Notes: a model not told the origin generated them from the sequence alone. Positions 1 through 11,009 are shown, counted from the first letter of the stretch. The stretch is DNA of 64,000 nucleotides from Lathyrus oleraceus (GCF_024323335.1 NC_066585.1:76308109-76372108), one strand, 5' to 3'. Program-made: numbers and translations.

Positions 1-3000
1 CACACATTTTATAATGGTCTCTTGTACAACACAAGGTTAACAATAGACGCCGCTGCAGGTGGTGCACTAATGAACAAACCTTATGCTGATGCTTACCAGC
101 TTATCGAAAGCATGGCCCAAAACCACTATCAGTGGGGAACCGAACGAACAATGGTGGAAAAACCTCAAACGAAAACTGGCATGTACGAGATAAGTAACCT
201 TGATCACGTTAATGCAAAAGTGGATGCTTTGGTCCAGAAAATTGAAAGTTTAAATGTATCACCTCCTACCGCCGTGGTTGCTATAACTCAGAATTGCGAG
301 GTCTGTGGAATCCAAGGTCACACTCCTACGGATTGTCAACTCTTGACAGGAATCCAAGCAGAGCAAGTAAACTATGCTCAAGGAAGCCCCTACTCGAATA
401 CCTATAACTCAAATTGGAAGAACCATCCAAACTTTTCATATAAGAGTAATAATGCTTTGTACGCACCTGGACAGTCTCCAAATCAAGCCCCAGCTATACC
501 TCCGGGATATCAGAAACCGAACCCATCCATGCCTAACAATAACGCCCCTAGGAAATCCAACTTGGAAATCATGATGGAAAACTTTATAGCTTCCCAACAA
601 CAAACCAATAAAGATTTCTTAAACCAGAATGTACACACTGGCGAACAACTTAAACAACTAGCAAGCAAAGTAGATGCCCTGGCTACCCATAACAAAATGC
701 TGGAAACACAAATATCACAAGTAGCTCAACAACAAGCACCTACTGCTGCCCCAACTGGTACATTCCCTGGACAGCCCCAACCTAATCCGAGAAGCCACGC
801 TCATGCAATTATATTAAGAAGTGGAACGGAAGTGGAAGGACCGTCTGATCCAAGGATAGAAAACCAAAACCCTAAGAAATCAACTGAAGAAAGTGAACCT
901 AAGGAAAAGGAAGAGAGTAATAAGGAAACCCTAGAAAAGAAGGAACCTTATGTACCTCCACCACCTTACAAACCACCTATCCCTTACCCTCAAAGGCTTG
1001 TTAAAACCAAAGATGCGGGCCAATTTAGAAAATTTGTTGATCTCCTTAAACAATTAAACGTTACAATTCCGTTCACCGAAGCTATTACGCAGATGCCCTC
1101 CTATGCTAAATTCTTAAAAGAAATTCTTTCTAATAAGAGGAAACTTGAAGATAGCGAAACCGTTACACTCCCTGCCGAATGTAGCGCTATAATCCAAAAC
1201 ATGCCTCCTAAACTCAAGGATCCGGGTAGTTTCTCTATACCCTGTCACATAGGAAAATTTGTCATCGACAAAGCCTTATGCGATTTAGGAGCCGGAATTA
1301 GCGTTATGCCTTTATCCATATGTAAGAAACTGGAAATGGGAGAATTAAGACCAACCAAAATGTCTGTGCAACTAGCAGATCGTTCCATCAAATATCCTGT
1401 AGGAATTCTTGAAAACGTTCCCGTACGCATAGGTCAATTCTACATTCCAACTGATTTTACAATTATGGACATTAGAGAAGATGATATTACACCCATTATA
1501 CTGGGAAGACCGTTTTTAGCAACTGCCGGTGCAATCATAGACGTAAAACGAGGACGACTCACCTTCGAAGTAGGTGAAGAGAAAATTGAGTTCATTCTTT
1601 CTCAATTCTTGAAAGCACCTGCAATAGAAGATACATGTTACTTCATGGATATCATCGATGAATGCATAAAAGAAGCAGAGCTAGGAGAAGACAAATCATC
1701 AGACTATCTTTTAAAAGACAAATCTAACCAATGTTTAGCGATAACACCGGACCCGACGCAATGTCTTAACAAACAAACCCTTGACCTGAAAACACTTCCC
1801 AAAAATCTGAGATATGAATTCCTAGACTTAGAACTTGAACGACCTGTGATAGTTAATGCAGACCTAGGAAAACTCGAAACAGAAAAACTCCTACATATCT
1901 TAAGAAAGTATCCAACCGCACTAGGTTACCACATCACCGATCTTAAAGGAATAAGTCCTTCTATTTGTATGCACCGCATCATGCTAGAAGAAGACTGTAA
2001 AACCTCTAGGGAACACCAGAGGAGACTAAATCCGATCCTGAGTGAGGTAGTAAAGAAGGAAATAACCAAGTTATTAGAAGCAGGTATTATATATCCTATA
2101 TCTGATAGCAAATGGGTTAGTCCTGTACACGTAGTACCAAAGAAAGGAGGCATAACCGTTATTGAAAACGAAAAAGGGGAAACTATAACTAAACGAATCG
2201 AATCGGGATGGAGAATGTGCATTGACTATAGGAAACTAAACAAAGCAACCCGAAAAGATCATTTCCCTTTACCATTCATTGACCAGATGTTAGAACGATT
2301 AGCAAAACATTCACATTTCTGTTATCTAGACGGTTATTCAGGCTTCTTTCAAATACCAATTCACCCTGATGACCAAGAAAAGACAACGTTTACGTGCCCT
2401 TTTGGTACCTTCGCTTATAGACGAATGCCGTTTGGCCTGTGTAATGCTCCCGCAACCTTTCAAAGATGCATAATGGCAATTTTCGCCGACTTTCTCGAAA
2501 ACATCATGGAAGTATTTGTGGATGACTTTTCCGTATACGGACAAAGTTTTGAAGAATGCCTTGAAAACCTAGAAAGAGTTCTTGAGCGATGTGTAAAAGT
2601 AAACTTAGTACTTAACTGGGAGAAGTGCCATTTTATGGTACAAGAAGGAATTGTTTTAGGACACATCATCTCGAACAGAGGAATTGAAGTAGACAAAGCC
2701 AAAATAGAGGTAATCGAAAACCTTCAACCCCCAAGAACCGTGAGAGAAGTACGAAGCTTCTTAGGACACGCCGGTTTTTACCGACGATTCATCAAAGACT
2801 TCTCTAAGATAACTAAACCTTTAACCGGACTATTGATGAAAGATGCTGATTTCATATTCGATGATAACTGTTTAAAAGCATTTCAAGCGCTTAAGCAAGC
2901 ATTGATCTCCGCACCCATAATGCAGACACCCGACTGGAATGAACCATTCGAAATAATGTGTGATGCCAGCGATTATGCTGTAGGTGCTGTTTTAGGACAA

Positions 3001-3615
3001 CGAAAGGATAAAAAGCTTCACGTTATATATTACGCAAGTAGAACCCTAGATGAAGCGCAAATGAATTACGCCACTACCGAGAAAGAACTCCTAGCAGTTG
3101 TATTTGCGCTAGATAAATTTCGTTCCTACTTGGTCGGAGCCAAAATAATAGTTTACACTGATCACGCTGCTATCAAGTACCTTTTAACAAAAAAGGATGC
3201 TAAACCTAGACTCCTAAGATGGATCTTGTTGCTACAAGAGTTCGATTTAGAAATCAAAGACAAGAAAGGAACTGAAAACGTAGTAGCAGACCACCTCTCT
3301 AGACTTGAGAACCTTGAACCGGAAAGAACCTCAATTAACGATGATTTCTCGTACGATAAACTTATAGCTACTTTGGAAGAGAACAACTCCGACAAACAAG
3401 TAGAAACCACCTTAGCTATATCTGTCACACCATGGTACGCTGATCTCGTCAATTATTTAGCTGCCGGAATAGTTCCACCTACTTTATCCTACCAGCAGAA
3501 GAAACGATTCTTCTACGATATAAAACACTATTACTGGGATGACCCTTACTTTTCAAAAGGGGCCCCGATGGTATTTTCCGTCGATGTATACCCGAAGAAG
3601 AGGTGGAAAATATAA
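1..3615 (+). CDS. Athila gag (C-terminal part), protease, RT, RNase H; 5' partial, broken before integrase
   Basis: The frame is open from base 1, so translation begins upstream. A gag zinc knuckle of CX2CX4HX4C form lies near 295-336. A proline- and glutamate-rich linker follows near 770-1000. The aspartic protease shows [10 protein letters not shown] near 1280 and ILGRPFLAT near 1500. The RT carries the [13 protein letters not shown] block near 2425 and the catalytic FVDD near 2513-2524. RNase H shows [10 protein letters not shown], a TEKELLAV block and YTDHAA. The protein replicates the retrotransposon in cytoplasmic particles. The frame ends 12 bases past the start of the integrase frame. 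Comparison of the two frames points to one lost base near 3549, after the residues DDPY. Confidence 0.93.
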   Translation, partial: HTFYNGLLYNTRLTIDAAAGGALMNKPYADAYQLIESMAQNHYQWGTERTMVEKPQTKTGMYEISNLDHVNAKVDALVQKIESLNVSPPTAVVAITQNCEVCGIQGHTPTDCQLLTGIQAEQVNYAQGSPYSNTYNSNWKNHPNFSYKSNNALYAPGQSPNQAPAIPPGYQKPNPSMPNNNAPRKSNLEIMMENFIASQQQTNKDFLNQNVHTGEQLKQLASKVDALATHNKMLETQISQVAQQQAPTAAPTGTFPGQPQPNPRSHAHAIILRSGTEVEGPSDPRIENQNPKKSTEESEPKEKEESNKETLEKKEPYVPPPPYKPPIPYPQRLVKTKDAGQFRKFVDLLKQLNVTIPFTEAITQMPSYAKFLKEILSNKRKLEDSETVTLPAECSAIIQNMPPKLKDPGSFSIPCHIGKFVIDKALCDLGAGISVMPLSICKKLEMGELRPTKMSVQLADRSIKYPVGILENVPVRIGQFYIPTDFTIMDIREDDITPIILGRPFLATAGAIIDVKRGRLTFEVGEEKIEFILSQFLKAPAIEDTCYFMDIIDECIKEAELGEDKSSDYLLKDKSNQCLAITPDPTQCLNKQTLDLKTLPKNLRYEFLDLELERPVIVNADLGKLETEKLLHILRKYPTALGYHITDLKGISPSICMHRIMLEEDCKTSREHQRRLNPILSEVVKKEITKLLEAGIIYPISDSKWVSPVHVVPKKGGITVIENEKGETITKRIESGWRMCIDYRKLNKATRKDHFPLPFIDQMLERLAKHSHFCYLDGYSGFFQIPIHPDDQEKTTFTCPFGTFAYRRMPFGLCNAPATFQRCIMAIFADFLENIMEVFVDDFSVYGQSFEECLENLERVLERCVKVNLVLNWEKCHFMVQEGIVLGHIISNRGIEVDKAKIEVIENLQPPRTVREVRSFLGHAGFYRRFIKDFSKITKPLTGLLMKDADFIFDDNCLKAFQALKQALISAPIMQTPDWNEPFEIMCDASDYAVGAVLGQRKDKKLHVIYYASRTLDEAQMNYATTEKELLAVVFALDKFRSYLVGAKIIVYTDHAAIKYLLTKKDAKPRLLRWILLLQEFDLEIKDKKGTENVVADHLSRLENLEPERTSINDDFSYDKLIATLEENNSDKQVETTLAISVTPWYADLVNYLAAGIVPPTLSYQQKKRFFYDIKHYYWDDPYFSKGAPMVFSVDVYPKKRWKI

Positions 3616-4736
3616 TCCAACACTGCCACTCCGCTCCTTATGGTGGACACACAAGTACATCCAAAACCTGCTCTAAAATCCTACAAGCCGGCTTTTCTTG
3701 GCCAACTATATGGAAGGACGTACATGCGGCTATTAAGGAATGTGACAGATGTCAACGCACAGGAAACATATCTAGACGTGACGAGATGCCACAAAAAGGT
3801 ATTTTGGAAGTAGAGATCTTCGACGTGTGGGGAATAGACTTCATGGGACCTTTTCCACCCTCTTTCGGTAACAAATACATACTCGTGGCAGTTGACTACG
3901 TATCAAAATGGATCGAAGCTATAGCTTCTCCAACAAATGACACCCGAGCAGTAACTAGACTCTTTAAGAATATAATATTTCCGAGATTTGGCATCCCAAG
4001 AATAGTAGTCAGTGATGGTGGATCGCACTTTATATCCAAGGTACTCGAAAAATTATTGTTTAAATATGGCGTGAGACATAGGATAGCGACACCTTACCAC
4101 CCTCAGACCAGTGGACAAGTGGAAGTATCTAACAGAGAAATCAAGCAAATACTAGAAAAAACAGTCGCCACTTCAAGGAAAGATTGGTCATTGAAATTAC
4201 CAGAAGCTTTGTGGGCATACCGAACTGCTTATAAAACCCCCATAGGGACGACCCCATTTAAGCTCATATATGGAAAATCCTGCCACCTCCCGGTAGAATT
4301 AGAACATAAAGCCTATTGGGCTATTAGAAATCTGAATCTAAACTATAAAGCCGCCGGTGAAAAGAGAATCCTTGACATAAACGAATTAGAGGAACTCAGA
4401 AGAGACGCCTATGAAAACGCCAGAATCTATAAAGAAAGAACAAAACAATGGCATGACAAGCGTATATCAAGGAAAATCTTCAAGCAAGGCGACGCAGTCC
4501 TTTTATTTAACTCTAGACTAAAGTTATTCCCGGGAAAACTACGATCCAGATGGTCAGGTCCTTTTCATATCACTAACATCTTTCCCAGTGGAGCGATAGA
4601 AATTAAAGGCAAATCCACAGAACCGTTCACCGTAAACGGGCAACGTCTAAAACACTATCACTATGCGGAAACCAATGGAGATTCGCAAATCCTACACTTA
4701 GACGAAATGCCTCCAGGATTAATAGATTATATTTAA
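3603..4736 (+). CDS. Athila integrase, displaced by a frameshift from the upstream pol frame
   Basis: Integrase inserts the cDNA copy into chromosomal DNA. The frame contains the HHCC zinc-binding module ([10 protein letters not shown], then CDRCQR), and a catalytic core with Asp in GIDFMGP, Asp in VSDGGSHF and Glu in [10 protein letters not shown]. After the core comes the GPY/F-like stretch (RWSGPFHI). The GTG at 3603 is only the first codon of the open stretch. Sensible homology in this frame begins upstream near 3549, so integrase is normally the C-terminal part of one gag-pol polyprotein. The separation looks like a single-base deletion rather than programmed frameshifting, since no slippery site plus structure is evident. 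The frame ends in TAA and all catalytic residues are present. Confidence 0.93.
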   Translation: MENIIQHCHSAPYGGHTSTSKTCSKILQAGFSWPTIWKDVHAAIKECDRCQRTGNISRRDEMPQKGILEVEIFDVWGIDFMGPFPPSFGNKYILVAVDYVSKWIEAIASPTNDTRAVTRLFKNIIFPRFGIPRIVVSDGGSHFISKVLEKLLFKYGVRHRIATPYHPQTSGQVEVSNREIKQILEKTVATSRKDWSLKLPEALWAYRTAYKTPIGTTPFKLIYGKSCHLPVELEHKAYWAIRNLNLNYKAAGEKRILDINELEELRRDAYENARIYKERTKQWHDKRISRKIFKQGDAVLLFNSRLKLFPGKLRSRWSGPFHITNIFPSGAIEIKGKSTEPFTVNGQRLKHYHYAETNGDSQILHLDEMPPGLIDYI

Positions 4737-4985
4737 CAGTTTCTTTGTCGAGCTTGCGACATTTAAACAAAGCGCTTAGTGGGAGACAACCCACAATTAT
4801 TTTATTATTTCCTTATATTATTATTATTATCTTCCTACTTCTTCCTTAATTATTCTTTTAATTTCTGTTTAGTATTCATTCCTAATTCATTTTAATTTAT
4901 TAAAAACCTTTTTTTTCTTCTTTCGGCATTTGGCCAAATCCTGACTAAAACTCATGTTTTCTTTTCTCTAGCTAACACTAACCAG
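4737..4985 (+). other. Athila spacer between pol and the first downstream ORF
   Basis: No reading frame. It contains GCGCTTAGTGGGAGACAACC around 4770-4790, which I recall as recurrent just after pol in legume Athila-type elements. An AT- and pyrimidine-rich stretch follows, ending in TTTCTCTAG and AACCAG directly before the ATG at 4986. This resembles a 3' splice site, so the downstream ORF could be expressed from a spliced RNA. That is inference. Confidence 0.5.
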
Positions 4986-6284
4986 ATGGGACATATTGAT
5001 CGTATGGGTATCAAATTCAGAGGGATGGCTCAGAAACAAAAGTTTGAAGAACTAGCCACTAGAGAGATGCTACCTAGTTTATATGCTGATGATTGGGCTA
5101 TGACTGCCCTTGGACTGAGACAAAGTGTCCTGTATTTGCTGAATCAGATAGGATGGGAGACATCCCCTATCCTAAGACATTTCACCACCTACCGGAGACT
5201 CACACTAGAATTCCTTAGCTCATTAATCTATCTACCCAGCCATGGAAAAGGAATTAGCAGAGGTTTTATCCAGTTCAGAATGTTCAACATGGAGTACCAA
5301 TTTAATATTAGAGACTTTACCAACCTTTTGGGTTTTCCTACCTCCTTTGACACATTCACAGTAAGCCAGGAAGAACTTTTTGAATATAGAGAACTTGAAC
5401 ACTTTTGGGGTAAGTTGACTGGAAATGACGAGCCCGAGGAACATGAGTTTCTCTCTGGAAACATACACAACCCGGCCTTTCGCTATTTCCATAAGATCCT
5501 GACCCACACTTTATTTGGGAAGAAGCCAAACAGTACTTCAGTTTCACGTGATGAACTCTTCATCATATTTTGTGCTTCCCAGAACCGTCCAGTAAACGGT
5601 GCCACTTTTATGTTAGCTAATTTGGACCACCTTATCCAAGATGAGCGAGCACCAATCCGAATAGGCGGTTTGATAACTATGATAGGTAATGCTATTGGAT
5701 TACGTCAGCCTATGCTTGACCTAAGCCCTTTTTGTGGCATTACTACTATGAGTATACCCTTCCTCTTCAACACTATGTTTATAGCAAACCTAGGGTCTGA
5801 CGAGTTTGAGCTTATTATTGATAACCAAGTTCTTTGCCTATTCACCATGCCCGATCCTAGGACTAGTGTTCATAACCGCAATAACTGGCTCTACAACCTG
5901 AACGAAACCCCCTCTCCTGCTAGATCCACTGAATCCATCCAGGACTATGAGATTTGTGATGACTATGAGACTTATGATGACCAGATCCCTTATGCTGAAT
6001 CTGACCCTCAGACACCATCTGGCTATTATGATATTGACCCTCCTCCTCAGCCTGTTCAGACCGAAGAATCAGCAGTATCCGACCTCCGGCATCATATGCC
6101 CGGAACTGATTATAACACCGCCATTGAAGATTTTATGTCAGAACAAGACGCCCTCAGAGAAGAATTTACTGACATGAGACACGAAGTTCTAGGGTACATG
6201 AGCAGTATGACAGATCAGTTTCACGAGTTGCTACATCGTGTTAACTCTTTTGCTCCTCCGGCCAGAGATCGTGCAGATGGATAG
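4986..6284 (+). CDS. ATHILA ORF-1-type protein of unknown function, first of two paralogous ORFs
   Basis: An intact 432-codon ORF with ATG start. It has the block LTLEFLSS, then FRMFNMEYQF, HNPAFRYFHKIL, IGGLITMIGNAIGL and WLYNLNE, which recur in the same order in the ORF at 6953-8254. The C-terminal third is acidic, with Asp-, Tyr- and Pro-rich residues, and ends in a likely coiled coil (about residues 380-425). The family is annotated as ATHILA ORF-1. Older literature calls the post-pol position env-like, but I see no signal peptide and no convincing membrane segment, so an envelope role is not supported here. Position after pol and a splice-acceptor-like sequence upstream suggest subgenomic expression. 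The function is unknown. Confidence 0.8.
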   Translation: MGHIDRMGIKFRGMAQKQKFEELATREMLPSLYADDWAMTALGLRQSVLYLLNQIGWETSPILRHFTTYRRLTLEFLSSLIYLPSHGKGISRGFIQFRMFNMEYQFNIRDFTNLLGFPTSFDTFTVSQEELFEYRELEHFWGKLTGNDEPEEHEFLSGNIHNPAFRYFHKILTHTLFGKKPNSTSVSRDELFIIFCASQNRPVNGATFMLANLDHLIQDERAPIRIGGLITMIGNAIGLRQPMLDLSPFCGITTMSIPFLFNTMFIANLGSDEFELIIDNQVLCLFTMPDPRTSVHNRNNWLYNLNETPSPARSTESIQDYEICDDYETYDDQIPYAESDPQTPSGYYDIDPPPQPVQTEESAVSDLRHHMPGTDYNTAIEDFMSEQDALREEFTDMRHEVLGYMSSMTDQFHELLHRVNSFAPPARDRADG

Positions 6285-6619
6285 TATTTATTTGTTTTTC
6301 TTAGTTATTTAGTTTTAAGCTAGATTATTCATTAATGTTATTTGAATTCATGTTCGCATTTGTTTCCTTTTCGCATTTCTTTTGTTCTTCTTTCCAATAT
6401 TACATTATGATCATTTTATTGAAGCTATTTATTTAATTTTATTATGCAATGGCTATTATGTTCTCTACTGTTGCTACCTATGACTTATTATTATACAAAG
6501 TAGAATAAGCATGCAGGAGAAATTAAATTGCAGAATAAATCAATCAGTAGCAAACAACCAAAAAAATAATAATATATAATAACTTACCTGAAGGACGCTA
6601 GCTGAACATTAGCCAAACA
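6285..6619. other. AT-rich spacer inside the Athila element
   Basis: No coding signal is seen between the first downstream ORF and the repeat-bearing promoter-like region. Composition is T-rich, then A-rich. Confidence 0.5.
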
Positions 6620-6952
6620 GACAGTGTGACGAGCGTCACACATTCTGTCACGGGCGTCATGCTAAGAGCCTGTTACGACCGTCACACCCCTGTAACGAGC
6701 GTAACGCCCTTCAGACTAGGTGAACGTTAAGGAGCCGTTGGAGACGAACGTTACACCCCTTCAACTTTTTACCTTCCCCATTTATTCACATTTACCCACA
6801 TTCATTCACTTTTCAACCACCTCCTTTCCAACTTCCAAATTCTTTTCCTATAAATACCCACCAAACCTTCCTTCATTCACCACAAACCATTCTCTCCTAT
6901 CAAATACATTTCTTTTCTTTCCAAATTACTCCTTCAAAATTCATTCATCACA
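6620..6952 (+). promoter_or_regulatory. Putative internal promoter of the second Athila ORF: CGTNAC cluster plus TATA box and leader
   Basis: Between about 6624 and 6755 there are repeated palindromic units of the form GTNACGNNCGTNAC, such as GTGACGAGCGTCAC and GTTACGACCGTCAC. They contain TGACG half-sites, the core bound by plant TGA-class bZIP factors. A TATAAATA box lies at 6849-6856. A pyrimidine-rich leader rich in CTTC and CATTCA runs to the ATG at 6953, about 97 bases after the box. This spacing fits a Pol II core promoter. Promoter activity is inferred. Confidence 0.55.
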
Positions 6953-8254
6953 ATGGCAGGAAATCAGAATTTCGGAAATATCATCTTCCGATCCGAAGAT
7001 GAAAATTATCAAAGGGAGTAATTCGAGCGTTTCCAACAGCGAGGCGTGGTTTCCACCAGGTATCCCGATTTAACTTGTTTACAACAATTAGGATTACTCC
7101 AAGGTATCGAATGGATGCTCCGCCTAGCCGACTTAACCTTCCTTTGCACTCATAATCAACCCACCTACCCATCCCTAACCTTAGAATTCTTAAGTTCATA
7201 CGACTACACCACTCCCGCCGGTGAAGACGAATTTTTAACCGGTACCGCAACGTTCCGTATGTTTAACACCGAGTACTCCTTAACCCAAAACCAATTGAGT
7301 ACCATGCTACAATTTCCCATAGAAGGTCAGGTACACCCCAGAATCCCTCCAAACTCAAACTGGAACACAGTTGACGTTTTCGACCTTTTCAAGAAAATTT
7401 CCGGTATAGATGCCTACAACTGGGAAGAGCTCCTTCTTTCCCATATACATAACCCAACTATCCGGTACTTTATCCGCATCCTGCAAAACACAGTTTTTGG
7501 AAGACCAAACAACAGCAAGGTCAACTCAAAGGAGCTATTCTTCCTCCAATGCGTCTTCGAACCGGATACTAAGGTAAACGCCGCCTCCTTTCTATTTCAT
7601 CATATCCGCACCTTATGTGCTAGAGGCCGACAACCTTTTATAATTGGTGGATTAATCACCACCATAGCACTTGGCCTAAACCTAGGGGATAAACTCCAAA
7701 CTTTAGAATCTCTACCTCCCCTATCTATGGATATCAGCTACTGTCGATCCAGCCGCCTGATTAAGAACAGAGTAGGCGGAGGATATTATCTTATGGTGAA
7801 CAACCAGGCAGTCCCAAGCGTTGTTCTACCAAATATCGCCCTAACTGATGTCACAAACCCCGACCGCCACCTCTATGATCTAAACGCTCCCGAAGCCACC
7901 GAGCCTTCACAAACAAACCCGCCCACAGACGAGTTTGACGATATGGAGCAAGGTGATCATCCTCCTACACAACATTCAGTCCCGCTCAATCCTTCCGGTA
8001 ATGCAACTGGCCCATCCTCCCAACGTCGTCGACGAAGAAGGCCTGCAACCAACGACGACATCATGGATGCTATTGATGGTATGCAGGCACAGAATGTCGA
8101 GATGATGCAAATGATGCGTCAAATGAAACAACAACAGGATGCTAGGAATGCCATAACCGACCAGCGGTTTACTGAGTTGTTCAGCAGGTTCGACAACTTA
8201 GACTTACGTCAGAGATCACCTGGCCCAAGAACCAGAGGCGGAAGGCAGCCTTAG
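6953..8254 (+). pseudogene. Second ATHILA ORF-1-type gene, nonsense codon near the start
   Basis: From the ATG at 6953 the frame reads 22 codons, hits TAA at 7019-7021, then stays open in the same frame to TAG at 8252. The downstream part is paralogous to the ORF at 4986: LTLEFLSSYDY, FRMFNTEYSL, IHNPTIRYFIRIL, IGGLITTIALGL and the YDLN end block appear in the same order. It differs in the tail, which has a basic RRRRRR stretch that could be nuclear-localising or nucleic-acid-binding, followed by a Met/Gln-rich coiled coil. No transmembrane segment is apparent. Without the nonsense codon it would be about 433 codons, nearly the same length as the first ORF. Reinitiation at an internal codon is possible but not shown. 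Confidence 0.75.
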
Positions 8255-8324
8255 TTGTAGCTTCTTTTTCCTTTCCATATTGTATTTCATTTCCTTAAAA
8301 CATTGGGGACAATGTTTAATTTAA

Positions 8325-8335
8325 GTATGGGGGGG
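8325..8335 (+). other. Polypurine tract of the Athila element
   Basis: AGTATGGGGGGG lies 70 bases after the last ORF and is preceded by CATTGGGGACAATG at 8301-8314. This arrangement is typical just before an Athila 3' LTR and marks plus-strand priming. Confidence 0.8.
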
Positions 8336-8341
8336 AAACCA

Positions 8342-9214
8342 TGTTCTTTCTATTTCCATTTCTTCAAGTATGTACCTTTCTTTTCATTGCTATTTGTATT
8401 ATTTATTTAAAAATAAAAAATAAAAAATAAAAAAAAATCTATTATTCTAAGTTAAGTCCCGAGTGTGAACAAATTTCTATTATCTATTCCCTCAAATTTT
8501 CATGAGCCACAACAAAAATTCAACACCCAATAAGTATAAAGGTTGCTCATCTTATCGATCTTGAGACGAATCAAGACAAAGACTACTACCGCCAAACACT
8601 CTAAACGAACCTCAACATGTTAGATCAGGGTAAGTACCTATTATACCAATCCCTTGAACTTTTAGTTTTATAGTAACCCCGAGTAGTTTATACGAGAAGT
8701 CAGCACCATCTTAATAGCAAACTACGTGGAGAGCCGATGAATATAAGTGAATGATTCCCAAAGTAACATAAAAAATATATATATATATATCAGGAAATGC
8801 ACTAATTAAGTTAGGTGATCCTTACCAGATCATTTAATCTAAAGATTGCAGATCATACAAAAAAACATAATATGAAAGATCCATTACAAGTTGGTTCAGC
8901 AGGTTTCTGGTACTGAACTTGGTAGGGCGAACTACGGTTCGATCCCCCGCAATTTGCAATGGGATGAATAACGAAGTTATCCGACTTATGTACCAGAACT
9001 TCTAGCTAAAAGGGGATCATAATCACTAACCGGTTACTCCACTATGTGCGCGAAAAGATAAAGGGCTTAATGTGATTTCGCTAGAATGAAAACGGGTGAA
9101 ATAAGAGTAAAGGAACCAGGATAGCTATCATAGTGTACTTGAACTGATTTGACATGATGAAATGCAATATGAAATGAATGCATGAATGAGGAGGGCAAAT
9201 TTTGGGGTGTTACA
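8342..9214 (+). repeat. Athila 3' LTR
   Basis: The block begins with TG just after the polypurine tract and ends in TTTGGGGTGTTACA, after which the MULE reading frame resumes on the other strand. Length is about 873 bp. The right boundary is well fixed by the MULE frame; the left is inferred from the tract and the TG. A short (TA)n lies near 8773. No 5' LTR is available for comparison. The reading frame that runs through here on the minus strand from the MULE gene is fortuitous. Confidence 0.7.
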
Positions 9215-10503
9215 CATGGGTCAAACGCCCAAAAGAGACGGTGAAAGATTCTATTACCTGTAACACAGGTTCCGTCTGGCATCATTGCTGGCAATGTCTC
9301 CATAATTGCCACAGTTCCTAGGAAATATGTTTTTAGTGCCCATAAAAACCGTGGCAATTCTTTGTATGAATCCTCCCAGTTGCCGAATACCTGTTCAACA
9401 TCCTTTGTCCTCGCAATCCAGACTTTTTTGTAAGATGGAGTATAATTACATGTTGTTCTGATATGGGATATAATTATACTCACCTTCACTGATGGGTCTT
9501 TATTAACCAACGACAGAATATCTTGACATATCAATGCAACGCTTACTTTACGGTGATCTTGTTCAACGTTAGTTGCAATGCAACTGTGAGGTGGGTTTAT
9601 TGAACTGATCTCCCAAGAGTCATTTTTCTTTTTGTAAGACGCAGTCAACTGAAACTTATAAAGGATTTTACGACATTCGATGACATACCTTCTTGAATTA
9701 GTGCATTTTACTATGAAACCAACAGAGTTGTTCATGTGGAATTTTTTGATAGCTCGCACACATTCTTCTTTGGTATGAAACATGTCTCCCACCTTTAATT
9801 CTTCTTTTGATCATGGATACGGGTTATAGAAAACACTATTGGATATTTCATCGTCATGCAGATCCATCTTTGTCATATGTTGAGGCAGATTGTAGACATG
9901 ACTATGAGGTATTGCCGGTGGTTGATCATCATCTTCAATGTTGTTGTTCAGCATGTGATCAACCTGTGTCTCGGTCTCCTCTTCTTCTTCATCAACGACG
10001 TCCACTTCTACTTCTGCTTCTGGGTTGATGTCATCTGACCATTATGGATCAAACTCACCAGATTTATCCTGACTGGTTATTTGAGACTGTTGAGATGATA
10101 TACATGGTTGAAGAGTAATATACAACTCAATACAGTTGCAGCCTGAATGTTCATGACTAATAAACATGTATTCAACATCTTCATCGTCTCGTACCTTAAC
10201 CGGGAAAAACTTGCATTGACTGTTCTAAAAAAATATTGGATTTTGATACGTGATTTTTGACACAATACCCGATCCTATACATGATTGTATTCTTTTTTTC
10301 AAATGCAAGAAGGTTGCATTTCTCTTGATCGCAAGTCTAATGGTATCGGTGTTTCGAAAATAAAGACCGTATAACTCAGACTCGTATGTTTCACCGTTGC
10401 AGTGAATGTTGACACTGTATTTTGGTGAAGATGACAGTGTGCAAATGAAAACTATTTTCTTGCTGTAGATGAATGTGGGTTGAGTCTTGGATGTTGATAG
10501 CAA
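9215..10503 (-). pseudogene. Mutator-like (MULE) transposase gene, N-terminal half, interrupted by the Athila insertion
   Basis: On the minus strand one frame runs from 10503 to 9215 with only three internal stops (TAG at 10227-10225, a TAA near 10040, TGA at 9813-9811). It shows an N-terminal region with NGETYESELYGLYFR, an acidic Asp/Glu linker, then the plant MuDR DNA-binding-type domain (MFHTKEECVRAIKKFHM, RRYVIEC) followed by NPPHSCI and PSYKKVWIARTK. MULE transposases cut and paste DNA in the nucleus; the catalytic DDE core should follow EIFHRLFWAF-type sequence but is cut off after FDPC by the Athila LTR. The stretch 9067-9214 in this frame is LTR, not transposase. Stops and truncation make it non-functional. 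Confidence 0.85.
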
Positions 10504-11009
10504 GACACTTAAATAGGTGGGTGATGTGTCTCACATGCAAGCTAGTTCGAAGTGATGTGTCACACATGCAAGCTAGTCCAAAATGATGTGCCAACCATGC
10601 AAGCTACTAAGAAGTGGCATGTTCAGCATGTAAGAGAGAGGACAACCACGTGTCAGACATGCAGACACACACTCCAATTGAATAGGCGTCCCAATTCATT
10701 CCTTGCATATGAGCGCCAATCCATTTGGCGACACCTTATCTTGCATGCATGCAGACCTCGAAACCAAGCAATCAGACCTAGGTGTGTCATGCATGTCCCT
10801 ATGGAGGCACCAATTTGAATGGCGACACCATGTACAAAATGCACATGGACGCCAATTCAATTGGAGACCACATGTAAACACAATTTTTCATGCTCCAAGC
10901 CATTTGCCTATAAATACATCCACACCATCACTCACTACTTCTTCTACAATTTCATCTACAACAAGTTCTTGTAGTTTCATCTGCACCAACCACTTTCATC
11001 CCCAACAAA
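10504..11009. promoter_or_regulatory. Divergent intergenic region between MULE and PMD genes, with tandem repeats and a TATA box
   Basis: Four units with an exact 31-base period begin at 10523, 10554, 10585 and 10616, each built around a GATGTGTC...CATGCAAGCTAG core. Then come three palindrome-like GCGCCAATCCATTTGGCG motifs near 10712, 10806 and 10850. A CTATAAATACATCC box at about 10907-10920 lies some 100 bases before the PMD ATG. The region could drive both divergent genes; activity is inferred. Confidence 0.6.

Larger units (their letters stand above)
1..9214 (+). mobile_element. Ty3/gypsy Athila-lineage retrotransposon, 5' end outside the window
   Basis: Seen: coding order gag end, protease, reverse transcriptase, RNase H, integrase, then two extra ORFs, a G-rich polypurine tract and an LTR-like block ending in GTTACA. 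Protease, RT, RNase H, integrase order defines Ty3/gypsy. Downstream ORFs of the ATHILA ORF-1 type and a GGGAGACAACCCAC tract after pol suggest Athila. The right edge lies inside a MULE transposase reading frame, so the element inserted into that gene. The 5' LTR and 5' target duplication are off-window, so LTR age and TSD cannot be checked. A pol frameshift and a nonsense codon in the second ORF make this copy defective. Confidence 0.9.

Noticed and set aside
4986..6284. Retroviral-type envelope protein
   Set aside because: No signal peptide, no furin-like site and no clear membrane anchor are visible; the name env-like rests only on position.
6720..7073. 117-codon frame overlapping the second Athila ORF
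   Set aside because: It covers the pyrimidine-rich leader and TATA box in another frame; composition is low-complexity and no domain is seen.
9067..9214. MULE reading frame extending into the LTR
   Set aside because: The last residues translate LTR sequence; the transposase similarity stops at the LTR border.
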